Positions 17,558-25,812 of a DNA stretch of 64,000 bases are shown one piece after another. The notes beneath the pieces were generated by a model. The model did not search any database. It was not told the origin of the DNA and was given only the letters and a program-made list of their open reading frames with translations. Made by a program: the position numbers and the translations under genes. This DNA is from CALJFL01 sp047633055 (GTDB taxonomy: Bacteria; Pseudomonadota; Gammaproteobacteria; Pseudomonadales; Halieaceae), in assembly GCA_047633055.1 (NCBI GenBank), contig JBLIEI010000004.1, positions 31,748 through 95,747 on the forward strand, written 5' to 3'. Position 1 is the first letter of the stretch. Each line of letters starts with the position of its first letter.

Positions 17558-17572
17558 GCACCATATCGGTGC
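17558..17572. promoter_or_regulatory. NtrC-type enhancer site
   Basis: GCACC-ATATC-GGTGC is a perfect match to the NtrC dyad (GCACY-N5-RGTGC). It is about 110 bp upstream of the -24 element at 17450, the usual distance for an enhancer. An overlapping TGGTGC-ACG-GCACCA dyad to its left may extend the bound region. It lies in the shared gap before ubiK, which is on the other strand. Confidence 0.8.
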
Positions 17573-17647
17573 ACCGGTAGCCTCTGTGACCCGGAATCAA
17601 ATTCCACTACACTACATTTTCTTATCGGCACACAGGCAGTTCCTCTT

Positions 17648-17905
17648 ATGGCATTGAAACCAAAACCCCTAAGCGAAGTGCTGCAGCAGCTCAGCGAGTT
17701 CGTTGGAGACAGCGGTATAAAAGGAGAGGTCGACAAAAGCGTCAGGTCATTGGCGCAGTCAGCCCTGCAGCGACTGGACATGGTAAGCCGAGAGGAATTT
17801 GACGCCCAGAGCGAGATTCTCCAGCGTACTCGCGCCAAGGTGAATGAGCTGGAGTCTGAGCTTGAGGCACTGAGTCGAGAGCTGGACGCCGTTAAATCGA
17901 ACTGA
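17648..17905 (+). CDS. ubiK: ubiquinone biosynthesis accessory factor UbiK
   Basis: An 85-residue protein of the BMFP/YqiC family, now UbiK, which assists the soluble Ubi complex in the O2-dependent steps of ubiquinone synthesis. It begins LKPKPLSEVLQQLSEFV, has an amphipathic helix, the motif LDMVSREEFDAQSEIL and a long C-terminal coiled coil (LESELEALSRELDAV). The frame is open upstream, but the ATG at 17648 gives the family's normal length. It is about 110 bp from yifB, its usual neighbour. Confidence 0.9.
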   Translation: MALKPKPLSEVLQQLSEFVGDSGIKGEVDKSVRSLAQSALQRLDMVSREEFDAQSEILQRTRAKVNELESELEALSRELDAVKSN

Positions 17906-18016
17906 ATTGTGAAGACCTTTGCACGGTAATGATGTGTGCTGATGCAAGAATATCCTCTAAACTGACCGTCTACGGCCAAGGCACTTTTGCCGCACTGCCA
18001 TGCTCAAGGATGAGCG

Positions 18017-19510
18017 ATGGACCTATCACTTGTTTATAGCCGAGCCAACGCCGGCCTTGATTCGCCACTGGTGCGGGTAGAGACACACCTGTCTAACGGA
18101 CTGCCGGCATTTCATATTGTGGGGATGGCAGAGACTGCCGTTCGCGAGAGCAAAGATAGAGTGCGCAGTGCCCTACTGAACTCCTATTTTGATTTCCCCG
18201 ACCGACGTATCACCATAAGCTTGGCACCCGCGGACCTGCCCAAAGAAGGCGGGCGTTTCGATTTACCCATCGCCCTTGGCATTCTCAGCGCCTCAGGACA
18301 AATCCCACAAGACGCTCTGCGGCATCATGAATTTTATAGTGAGCTGGCATTGGATGGCTGCCTGCAGAGTATTCCGGGACTACTGCCGGCAGTCATGGCC
18401 AGTACTGCGGCTGGAAGAAAAGCGGTAGTCGCTACCGACTGTGCGACTGCTGCAGCCAGAGTGCCTAGCAGCGAGGTCATTGCTGCTACTGATATTCTCA
18501 CGCTCTGCGCCCACCTGAACGGTGCAGCAGTCATTGAGCCTACACTGCCCGCTACATCCATAGAGACCTGCGAATACCCTGATCTGGCAGACATATCCGG
18601 CCAAGCCATGCCCAGGCGCGCTCTGGAAATAGCCGCCTGCGGAAACCACAACATTCTGCTGTTCGGCCCCCCCGGCACCGGCAAAACCATGTTGGCCAGC
18701 CGGCTGACAGGAATTCTACCGCCGCTCGATCAAAATGAAGCACTGATCGCCATGGCACTGGCAGACCTGGCGGGCGATGACATTAACAGCTCCACGCGCC
18801 CCTTCCGCGCCCCCCACCACAGTGCCAGCGTTGCCGCACTGGTTGGCGGCGGCAGCAAACCCCGCCCCGGAGAAATCTCCCGAGCCCACGGCGGCGTATT
18901 GTTTCTGGATGAGTTACCTGAGTTCTCAAGACAAAGCCTGGAGGCGCTAAGAGAACCGTTGGAGCAGGGTCGAATCACCATCTCTCGCGCCCACCATAAA
19001 ATTTGCTACCCGGCCCGCTTTCAGCTAGTTGCCGCAATGAACCCCTGTCCCTGCGGGCACGATGGCGACCCTGAAACACCCTGTCGCTGCACCATCAGTC
19101 AGATAGGGCGCTATCGGAGTCGAATTTCGGGGCCGTTGCTAGACCGCATTGATCTGCACGTGCCCGTTCCCAGGATTCCAGCGGCATTACTTCTGCTCAG
19201 TAAAACTCCAAGCGAAGCTTCGCAATCCGTCCGCGCCAGAACCACTAAGGCGAGAGAGCGTCAGTTCAACCGCCAGGGTATGGCCAACAACCTTCTGAGT
19301 TCCGAAGAAGCGCTTGCGGTCTCCCAACTGGATCGCGCGAGTACGGCCTGGCTGGAATCCGCCGCCACCAAACTCAAAATGTCAGCTCGAGCACTCCACC
19401 GCACACTTAGAGTGTCACGAAGCATTGCCGACCTTGCCGGTAAGGACGTAGTTGAAATCGAGCACATCAGTGAAGCGCTGGGGTTTCGTAATCCGAATCT
19501 GAAGCTGTAG
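18017..19510 (+). CDS. comM: YifB/ComM AAA+ Mg-chelatase-like ATPase
   Basis: A 497-residue AAA+ protein. An N-terminal Lon-like substrate domain (RVETHLSNGLPAFHIVGM) is followed by Walker A (FGPPGTGKTML), a GAFRAPHHS-like segment, Walker B (GGVLFLDELPEF) and a zinc-binding-looking CPCGHDGDPETPCRC. The C-terminal helical domain ends SEALGFRNP. ComM is a hexameric helicase that drives branch migration during natural transformation in Vibrio and Haemophilus. Presence of comM by itself does not show that this organism is competent, since the family is widespread. Confidence 0.95.
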   Translation: MDLSLVYSRANAGLDSPLVRVETHLSNGLPAFHIVGMAETAVRESKDRVRSALLNSYFDFPDRRITISLAPADLPKEGGRFDLPIALGILSASGQIPQDALRHHEFYSELALDGCLQSIPGLLPAVMASTAAGRKAVVATDCATAAARVPSSEVIAATDILTLCAHLNGAAVIEPTLPATSIETCEYPDLADISGQAMPRRALEIAACGNHNILLFGPPGTGKTMLASRLTGILPPLDQNEALIAMALADLAGDDINSSTRPFRAPHHSASVAALVGGGSKPRPGEISRAHGGVLFLDELPEFSRQSLEALREPLEQGRITISRAHHKICYPARFQLVAAMNPCPCGHDGDPETPCRCTISQIGRYRSRISGPLLDRIDLHVPVPRIPAALLLLSKTPSEASQSVRARTTKARERQFNRQGMANNLLSSEEALAVSQLDRASTAWLESAATKLKMSARALHRTLRVSRSIADLAGKDVVEIEHISEALGFRNPNLKL

Positions 19511-19546
19511 GGCTACTCCTGGACAGGACTTACCGCCCAGCTTTGA

Positions 19547-20155
19547 TCACGGCACTAATACTTGTCGCTCCCATTGACCCTCACAGAGCAAATAAAGGTG
19601 CCTTTTGTGTAATCGATCGGAATCCGAACTATGCCAGGTCTCGATGTATGCGGCTTTGATTGAAATCCCTTTCGCACTCGTCGGACAGGGTATGTCTTGA
19701 TCAGCGGGATAACGCTTTTTCAATACATCGATATCTGCAAGCAACGTCTCTCTTGAGTTTACCGGGCTGGTTTGATGCTGAACCTCAACATAATAGTAAT
19801 CAAGTATTTTAGAGTCGTAGGGCTTCTTCGCCCAATGACTTTCCATGGTTCGAAAAGAGAGCTCAGAAAGCTCTCCACGGATTCTATATTGCTGCATCAG
19901 CGAGGGCCAAAAAACCAGCAATTCAAATTGCTTCGCGTGCTTTAAGTGATCCCATTTCGGAGACGTCTCATCAATAAAGATAACAAAAGAATCCTCGGTT
20001 ACTTCTCTCAAGACTAAGGTTCTTATTGATGGTTGCCCCGTGTTCGACACTGTCGCGAGTGAACAAAAGGGCGCGTTGGCATCCCCCAGTGATTTAGCCT
20101 TTTTCCAATTTTCATCAAAAATCTCAATGGGATGATGCATGTAAATACTCGACAC
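19547..20155 (-). CDS. pyridoxamine 5'-phosphate oxidase-like FMN-binding protein
   Basis: A 202-residue protein with the split-barrel FMN-binding fold. The N-terminal half has FCSLATVSNTGQPSIRTLVL and the C-terminal end RLHKRHLYL, which aligns with the RLHDR signature of PNPOx-like proteins; this looks like the Alr4036-type group. A true PdxH role in vitamin B6 synthesis is possible but unproven. It is the last gene of a three-gene minus-strand operon, 15 bp after the Rho-like gene. The codon use here is visibly more A/T-rich than in the flanking comM and rep genes. Confidence 0.75.
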   Translation of the reverse strand: MSSIYMHHPIEIFDENWKKAKSLGDANAPFCSLATVSNTGQPSIRTLVLREVTEDSFVIFIDETSPKWDHLKHAKQFELLVFWPSLMQQYRIRGELSELSFRTMESHWAKKPYDSKILDYYYVEVQHQTSPVNSRETLLADIDVLKKRYPADQDIPCPTSAKGISIKAAYIETWHSSDSDRLHKRHLYLLCEGQWERQVLVP

Positions 20156-20170
20156 CTCTGATTACGGCAG

Positions 20171-21115
20171 CTAGTGGTTCAGTAGCTCTGCATTTGTTGG
20201 ATATTGCTCAAGTAATTCAACAAGTTTCCTGGCGCCGTCTACAGGTTTAAGATGGGTAAGTGCCCGCCGTAAAACTCTTACCTTTTCAATGTCTTTCGAA
20301 TTTAAAAGAAGCTCCTCACGGCGCGTGCTACTTTTAGCGACGTCCAGCGCGGGAAAAATTCGCTGCTCGGCAACATCTCGTGATAAAACGATTTCCATAT
20401 TACCAGTGCCCTTGAACTCCTCGAATATCACCTGATCCATACGGCTTCCGGTATCAACGAGTATCGTCGCTAAAATAGTAAGCGACCCACCGTTCTCAAT
20501 TTTTCTAGCTGCCCCAAACAATTTTCGTGGTATTTCCATGGCTCCAGCGTCTAGCCCGCCCGACATGGTACGACCGCTGCCCTTGCGCCCTGCATTATGT
20601 ACGCGTGAGAGTCTGGTCAGAGAATCTATAACAATCATTACATCATGACCAAGGCCTGCTTGCTGGCGGGCAGTGCTAAGAAGGTCATTGGCAACACGGA
20701 CGTGTTGTTTATAACTTTCATCCGAGGATGAAGCATGCACTTCTGCCGGCACGCTGCGTGTAAAATCAGTTACTTCTTCCGGTCGCTCATCAATGAGTAA
20801 CGCGTAGAGCTTTATCTCCGGATAGGCTTTCCCCACCGCCTGACAAATATGTTTTAACAGGGTCGTTTTCCCGCAGCCCGGTGGGGCAACAATCAAACCG
20901 CGCTGGCCCATTCCGATTGGCGTGAGCAAATCCATGGCGCGTGCGGTAAGTTCCTGAGAACCTAATTCCAGACGGATGCACTGAGAAGGATTAATGGCGA
21001 TGCCATTTAAAAAACGCTTTTCCAGGTCGGCCTTAGATACATCCTTGACCACCTCATCTACTTGTTTAGAGTGTTTATCTCTTTTCACTTTCAAAGACAA
21101 TTTTTTTCTCGTCAT
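20171..21115 (-). CDS. Rho-like RecA-type ATPase lacking the N-terminal RNA-binding domain
   Basis: This 314-residue protein matches the C-terminal motor of transcription terminator Rho: GQRGLIVAPPGCGKTTLL (P-loop, about residues 70-87), LIDERPEEVTDFTRSV (108-121), Walker B VMIVIDSLTRLSRVHN (159-174), the Q-loop region SGGLDAGAM, and EEFKGTGNMEIVLSR. Rho is about 420 residues; here the ~130-residue helical plus OB-fold (primary RNA-binding) region is missing and replaced by a ~35-residue basic stretch (KKLSLKVKRDKHSK). The usual PPKAGKT P-loop is PPGCGKT. It is therefore probably a paralogue rather than the housekeeping Rho. The gene lies 9 bp after the CNNM gene and 15 bp before the PNPOx-like gene. 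Function unknown. Confidence 0.85.
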   Translation of the reverse strand: MTRKKLSLKVKRDKHSKQVDEVVKDVSKADLEKRFLNGIAINPSQCIRLELGSQELTARAMDLLTPIGMGQRGLIVAPPGCGKTTLLKHICQAVGKAYPEIKLYALLIDERPEEVTDFTRSVPAEVHASSSDESYKQHVRVANDLLSTARQQAGLGHDVMIVIDSLTRLSRVHNAGRKGSGRTMSGGLDAGAMEIPRKLFGAARKIENGGSLTILATILVDTGSRMDQVIFEEFKGTGNMEIVLSRDVAEQRIFPALDVAKSSTRREELLLNSKDIEKVRVLRRALTHLKPVDGARKLVELLEQYPTNAELLNH

Positions 21116-21124
21116 GATATCGGT

Positions 21125-22156
21125 TTATCCGTCACTCTTAATCCGCCCCTGATACTTACTTTTGGCCAGCTTCTGCATATCCTCTACCTTATCGCTTTCA
21201 TCCATGATCTCCCGACCCAGCATAGTTTCAAGGGCATCCTCAAGGGTGACAACACCCGCCGTTTGGCCGTATTCATCTTCTACCAGGAATAGGTGTTCCC
21301 GGCGGGTGATAAACAGGTCCAGCAGTTTCAATACCGGTAATTCTTCAGAGACCCTGAAGATATCAGAGGCAAGTTCACCGAGCTTTCGCTCATCGCCCTG
21401 ATCGCTGTGGGACTGAAGTAGTACGGGGCGGAATACCAGACCGACCACGTTGTCGAGATTGCCTTCAAAAAGAGGAATGCGGGTAAACGGCTTCTCACTT
21501 AGTTCGCTGAGTGCGGCGCTAACCGTGAGAGTGGAAGCCAGCGAGGTAACCACCGAGCGAGGCGTCAAGATCTGGCCGGTGCGGGTTTCACGCAGTGACA
21601 AGATATTCTCCAGCAGCTTACTTTCCTGAGCACCCAGGGAGCCCTCCTCCGCGCCCATTTGCGCAAGCGCGGTCAGTTCTTCTCGACTGACTAACGCATT
21701 ATTGCCTTTAGCAAATAAACCCGTCAGCTTTGATGACACCCAGACAAAGGGAAACAGCAGTTTAATTAACGCGCGGATGACGTAGGCCGCTGGTATAGCC
21801 AACTGCCGCCAAAAAGTTGCACCCAAAGTCTTGGGGATGATCTCGGAAAAATACAAAATCGCCAAAGTCAGCAAAAAGGCAATCAGAGTCTCCCACTCTG
21901 CGCCAAATACCTTAGACGCCTGAGCGCCTACGCCCGCTGCACCCATAGTGTGGGCAAAGGTATTGAGAATAAGAATACTGGAGATCGATTGATCGAGATC
22001 GGTTCGAACCTGTTTTAAAACTTTGCCGCGCCTGGGCTTGCTGCGCAGCTCCGTTTCGACGAACACCGGAGATAAGGACAACAGCACAGCTTCCAGCACA
22101 GAACAGACAAAGGAAATTCCGATGGCAATCATTAAGTAGGTGACGAGCAATGTCAT
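21125..22156 (-). CDS. CNNM/HlyC-type membrane protein with CBS domains
   Basis: A 343-residue protein with an N-terminal DUF21 (CNNM) transmembrane domain (about residues 1-170, beginning MTLLVTYLMIAIGISFVCSV, with SEIIPKTLGATF) and a CBS pair (about 190-320: ILTPRSVVTSL, then LFLVEDEYGQTAGVVTLEDA with the conserved TLEDALE). Relatives such as CorC and MpfA take part in magnesium or cobalt export. There is no C-terminal CorC_HlyC domain. It is the first gene of the short operon with the Rho-like and PNPOx-like genes, divergent from rep. Confidence 0.88.
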   Translation of the reverse strand: MTLLVTYLMIAIGISFVCSVLEAVLLSLSPVFVETELRSKPRRGKVLKQVRTDLDQSISSILILNTFAHTMGAAGVGAQASKVFGAEWETLIAFLLTLAILYFSEIIPKTLGATFWRQLAIPAAYVIRALIKLLFPFVWVSSKLTGLFAKGNNALVSREELTALAQMGAEEGSLGAQESKLLENILSLRETRTGQILTPRSVVTSLASTLTVSAALSELSEKPFTRIPLFEGNLDNVVGLVFRPVLLQSHSDQGDERKLGELASDIFRVSEELPVLKLLDLFITRREHLFLVEDEYGQTAGVVTLEDALETMLGREIMDESDKVEDMQKLAKSKYQGRIKSDG

Positions 22157-22349
22157 AGAATCTTGTCAATCCGTGGCTGTGAGGGCCATTGTACAGAATC
22201 TGCACCGAAGCATCCTCTTTGAGCCCGTTGCCAAAAAAACGGCGATACGACAGAAACCCTGTGCTAACATTATTTGTCCTTATTGCTAGCATGAATAGTA
22301 GCAACATCATTCTACTAAACGATCAAAAAAGAGCCAGCGAACCACTGCC

Positions 22350-24350
22350 GTGAACCAGCTCAACCCCAGACAACGCGAGGCCGTGCGCTATATCGACGGC
22401 CCTCTGCTGGTGCTCGCCGGCGCCGGCAGCGGCAAAACGAGCGTGATCACGGAAAAAATCGCCTATCTGGTAAACACGTGCGGTATCAACGCGCGCCACG
22501 TCGCCGCAGTGACCTTTACCAATAAAGCTGCGCGGGAAATGAAGGAACGGGTGGGGCGACTCATTCGTGGCACCGCAGCAGAAGGCCTGACAGTCAGCAC
22601 ATTCCACCAGTTGGGCCTGACCATCATTCGTACGGAGCTGAAGGCACTGGGTTTAAAGTCCGGCTTTTCAATTTTTGATGGCCAGGATACGCATACCCTT
22701 ATCCGAGATCTGCTGATTCAGGAGCACGGTACCGAGGGCGACAAAGCTGACGCCATCCAGCGGCAAATCTCCCAGTGGAAGAATGACCGCGTCCTGCCGG
22801 AGCAGGCGGTTGCAGGCGCTACCAGCCCAGCGGACATGCTCTGCGCCCAGGCCTATGTCAGATACAAGCGGGCGCTGCGGGCCTACAACGCTCTGGATTT
22901 TGATGATTTAATCCTGCTGCCAACCATCTTATTTGAAGAACACCCGGATATACTCGAGCGATGGCAAAACCGCTTGCACCACCTGTTGGTCGATGAATAC
23001 CAGGACACCAACTCCAGCCAGTACCTGCTGGTGCGTCAGCTGATTGGCGTTCGCAGTGGCCTCACGGTCGTTGGCGATGACGACCAGTCGATCTATGCAT
23101 GGCGCGGAGCGCGGCCGGAAAACTTGGCACAATTGGAAACCGATTTCCCCAGTCTCAAAATCGTCAAACTGGAGCAAAATTACCGCTCTACCTCACGTAT
23201 CCTAAAAGCGGCCAACACCCTGATTGCCAATAACCCTCACGCCTTCGAAAAACAACTGTGGAGCGAGCTGGGATATGGCGATCCGCTGCGGGTCATTCGT
23301 TGTGCCGACGAAGTGCAGGAGGCACAACAAGTGGTGGCGGAGATCCTCGATCATCGTCTGCGCAAACGCACTCGTCTAGGGGACTACGCGGTACTCTACC
23401 GCGGTAATCATCAATCACGCATCCTTGAGCTGGCCTTGCAGCAGCACCAGGTGCCTTACCAAATGAGCGGCGGCACTTCGTTTTTTGCACGCAATGAAGT
23501 TAAAGACATTATGGCCTATCTGCGGCTGATCCTGAACGAGAACGATGACAATGCATTCCTGCGCATTGCCAATGTGCCCCGGCGTAAATTGGGGGCATCG
23601 ACACTCGAGGTTCTGGGCAATTTTGCCAATGCGCAACATTGCAGCCTGAACCAAGCCTGCGGCCGGATCGACAGTACTCAGATAGCAGAAGCAGGTCTGC
23701 GGCGGTTGCGGGAGTTCCACAGCTGGATGGCCGACACCCGAAAACGATGTCAGGGCGAAAACGGAGTTTCCGGTATTCGTCATATGATTCGAGATATGGA
23801 TTACGAGGAGTGGCTGAATCAACTCAGCTCCAGCGAGGACGTTGCCGAGCGACGCATGGCCAATGTTCACTTTCTGGTGGATAACCTACAGCGCCTGATG
23901 AAGGATGACCAGGTGCCTCTGGACGAGGCAATTTCAAGACTGGTACTGCGCGACCTCATGGAACAGCAGGAAGAAGAAGACGCCAGTGATGATTCCGTGC
24001 AATTAATGACATTGCATGCCTCCAAAGGCCTGGAATTCCCACATGTCTTTATTATTGGCATGGAAGAGAAACTGCTGCCTCACCGGGTTAGTGTCGAGGA
24101 GGGCAACGTCGACGAAGAAAGGCGCCTGGCCTATGTCGGCATAACCCGTGCCCGCCAAACTCTCTGTATGACACTGGCCAAAAAGAGGCGCCAGTTTGGC
24201 GACACTATAAAGTGCGAACCCAGTCGCTTTCTTGAGGAGCTGCCGGCGAGTGACCTGCAGTGGCAAGGTGGCGAGGAAGAAGATCAGGAAGCGAATGAAG
24301 AGCGCGGGATGGAAACACTGGCGAGCCTGAAGTCTTTGTTTGCAGATTGA
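22350..24350 (+). CDS. rep: ATP-dependent DNA helicase Rep
   Basis: A 666-residue UvrD/Rep superfamily 1 helicase. Motif Q/I region: LNPRQREAVRYIDGPLLVLA and GAGSGKTSVI; motif II VDEYQDTNSSQYLLV; motif III GDDDQSIYAWRGA; motif IV LEQNYRSTSRIL; motif V LMTLHASKGLEFPHVF; motif VI VGITRARQTL. The length (E. coli Rep is 673) and the Rep-like start favour Rep over UvrD or PcrA. Rep moves 3'-5' and clears protein roadblocks ahead of the replisome. The start at 22350 is GTG, since no ATG precedes the first motif. Confidence 0.95.
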   Translation: MNQLNPRQREAVRYIDGPLLVLAGAGSGKTSVITEKIAYLVNTCGINARHVAAVTFTNKAAREMKERVGRLIRGTAAEGLTVSTFHQLGLTIIRTELKALGLKSGFSIFDGQDTHTLIRDLLIQEHGTEGDKADAIQRQISQWKNDRVLPEQAVAGATSPADMLCAQAYVRYKRALRAYNALDFDDLILLPTILFEEHPDILERWQNRLHHLLVDEYQDTNSSQYLLVRQLIGVRSGLTVVGDDDQSIYAWRGARPENLAQLETDFPSLKIVKLEQNYRSTSRILKAANTLIANNPHAFEKQLWSELGYGDPLRVIRCADEVQEAQQVVAEILDHRLRKRTRLGDYAVLYRGNHQSRILELALQQHQVPYQMSGGTSFFARNEVKDIMAYLRLILNENDDNAFLRIANVPRRKLGASTLEVLGNFANAQHCSLNQACGRIDSTQIAEAGLRRLREFHSWMADTRKRCQGENGVSGIRHMIRDMDYEEWLNQLSSSEDVAERRMANVHFLVDNLQRLMKDDQVPLDEAISRLVLRDLMEQQEEEDASDDSVQLMTLHASKGLEFPHVFIIGMEEKLLPHRVSVEEGNVDEERRLAYVGITRARQTLCMTLAKKRRQFGDTIKCEPSRFLEELPASDLQWQGGEEEDQEANEERGMETLASLKSLFAD

Positions 24351-24417
24351 TGGGCAGGCAGCAGGTATTGAGCTAGGCTTTACTTAATGAATCTCAATAG
24401 CCATCGGGGAACCCATT

Positions 24418-25509
24418 ATGAAAAGGATTGTTGTCTGTGCAGATGGCACCTGGAACAGACCCGAACAACTGGGCAAGGATAACCACCCAACCAATGTGCT
24501 TAAGTTCGCCCGCGGTATAGCACCCAAGGATAGCAATGGTGTTAAGCAGGTTGTTTTCTACGACTGGGGCATAGGCTCTTACCACGACAAACTGACCGGC
24601 GGCGGCATGGGCGAGGGCCTGGAAAAGAACGTGATGGACTGCTATCGCTTTCTGGTTCACAACTACGACAACGGCGACGAGATCTACCTCTTCGGCTTCA
24701 GCCGCGGTGCATACACGGTGAGAAGCCTGTGCGGGATGATCAACAACTGCAGCCTGCTAAAAAGCGCCGAAGGCAACCTTATCGAAAAGGCCTTCGACAT
24801 CTATAAAACCAAAAAATATAAGCCTCGGGACCAATACTCAAAAGATTGGCGCAAAGCACATTCTATTTGCGATGTCGTTAAAGTTAATTTCGTCGGTGTC
24901 TGGGATACCGTTGGCGCGATGGGTCTGCCATTCAGTATCTTCGGCCTAATCAAAGATAAACACCTGTTCTACGACCGTAAGTTAGGTAGCAATGTGATCA
25001 AAGCCCGTCACGCATTGTGTCTGGACGAGTTACGCGCTGATTTCGAACCGACAATCTGGGAGCCGCGCAAGAAGGTTAATCTGGAGCAAGTCTGGTTTGC
25101 TGGCGTTCACTGCGATGTCGGTGGAAGTTACAAACCTGACGACGATGGCAGTAATTTGGCCGATATCCCCATGATGTGGCTAAAAACAGAGGCTCACGAC
25201 GGCGGCAAGGGGCTGGAGTTCGAAAAACACCTGTCCAAGCCCAAACTCAACCCGTTGTCCCGCCATCACAATGAATACAAAGGTAAGTACAAACTGCTAG
25301 GGAAGCGGGTGCGAGTTATTCCACCACCGCTGACAGCGAAGCAGAACGGAAGACCGAAAGAGAAGAGGAAAGAAAAGCTGCTGGAGAACAAAACCTGGAT
25401 TCACCACAGCGTTAAAACACGCTATGAGGAAAGCCAATACAAAAGCACACCGATCGAGAATTACCTTTCTGAACAGGGTAAGTGGCCGCCCATTTGGAAT
25501 GGCAAATAG
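24418..25509 (+). CDS. DUF2235 alpha/beta hydrolase (T6SS phospholipase-like)
   Basis: A 363-residue DUF2235 protein. It starts KRIVVCADGTWNRPEQLG and has the nucleophile motif LFGFSRGAYTVRSLCG (Ser in GFSRG), FVGVWDTVGAMG with a catalytic-type Asp, and WFAGVHCDVGGSY with the presumed His. Members include Tle1-type phospholipases secreted by type VI systems, but many stand alone. No VgrG, Hcp, PAAR or immunity gene is next to it, so an effector role is not supported here. Its C-terminal ~70 residues are basic (KEKRKEKLLENK). It follows rep by 67 bp. Confidence 0.85.
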   Translation: MKRIVVCADGTWNRPEQLGKDNHPTNVLKFARGIAPKDSNGVKQVVFYDWGIGSYHDKLTGGGMGEGLEKNVMDCYRFLVHNYDNGDEIYLFGFSRGAYTVRSLCGMINNCSLLKSAEGNLIEKAFDIYKTKKYKPRDQYSKDWRKAHSICDVVKVNFVGVWDTVGAMGLPFSIFGLIKDKHLFYDRKLGSNVIKARHALCLDELRADFEPTIWEPRKKVNLEQVWFAGVHCDVGGSYKPDDDGSNLADIPMMWLKTEAHDGGKGLEFEKHLSKPKLNPLSRHHNEYKGKYKLLGKRVRVIPPPLTAKQNGRPKEKRKEKLLENKTWIHHSVKTRYEESQYKSTPIENYLSEQGKWPPIWNGK

Positions 25510-25812
25510 GCAGCTTACCTATAGATGATTGAGCAGAAAGTGTGCAAGGTAAAAGAGAAAGGCCCCAAATGACCTGGAGGTCGCGCAACATATCGATGTG
25601 ACTCAATCGCCAGGACCGCTAATCCTGATGCTGATCGACGTCTGTCATGGTGTGCTCGGCAAATAACTACAACACTAGTCACGACTGATATTTGTTATCC
25701 GTCGAACACCATCTGCTTATTGGGTATCAAAGAAGCGCTGACTACAAGTCACCTCTGTCACCCCCTCCGACTACCCGTAAGACTCGGGTATAATCGAGGG
25801 CCCGTAGAGACT
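25510..25812. other. intergenic region before regB
   Basis: About 300 bp with no gene I can support. A TATAAT at 25789-25794 lies 19 bp before the regB ATG, but no convincing -35 box sits at the right distance. No terminator hairpin with a T-tract is visible after the DUF2235 gene. An in-frame extension of regB reaches back to 25720 but passes through the TATAAT region and adds non-family sequence. Confidence 0.5.

Noticed and set aside
18017..19510. comM as evidence of natural transformation
   Set aside because: YifB/ComM is widespread in species not known to be competent, and no competence or pilus genes are in the window.
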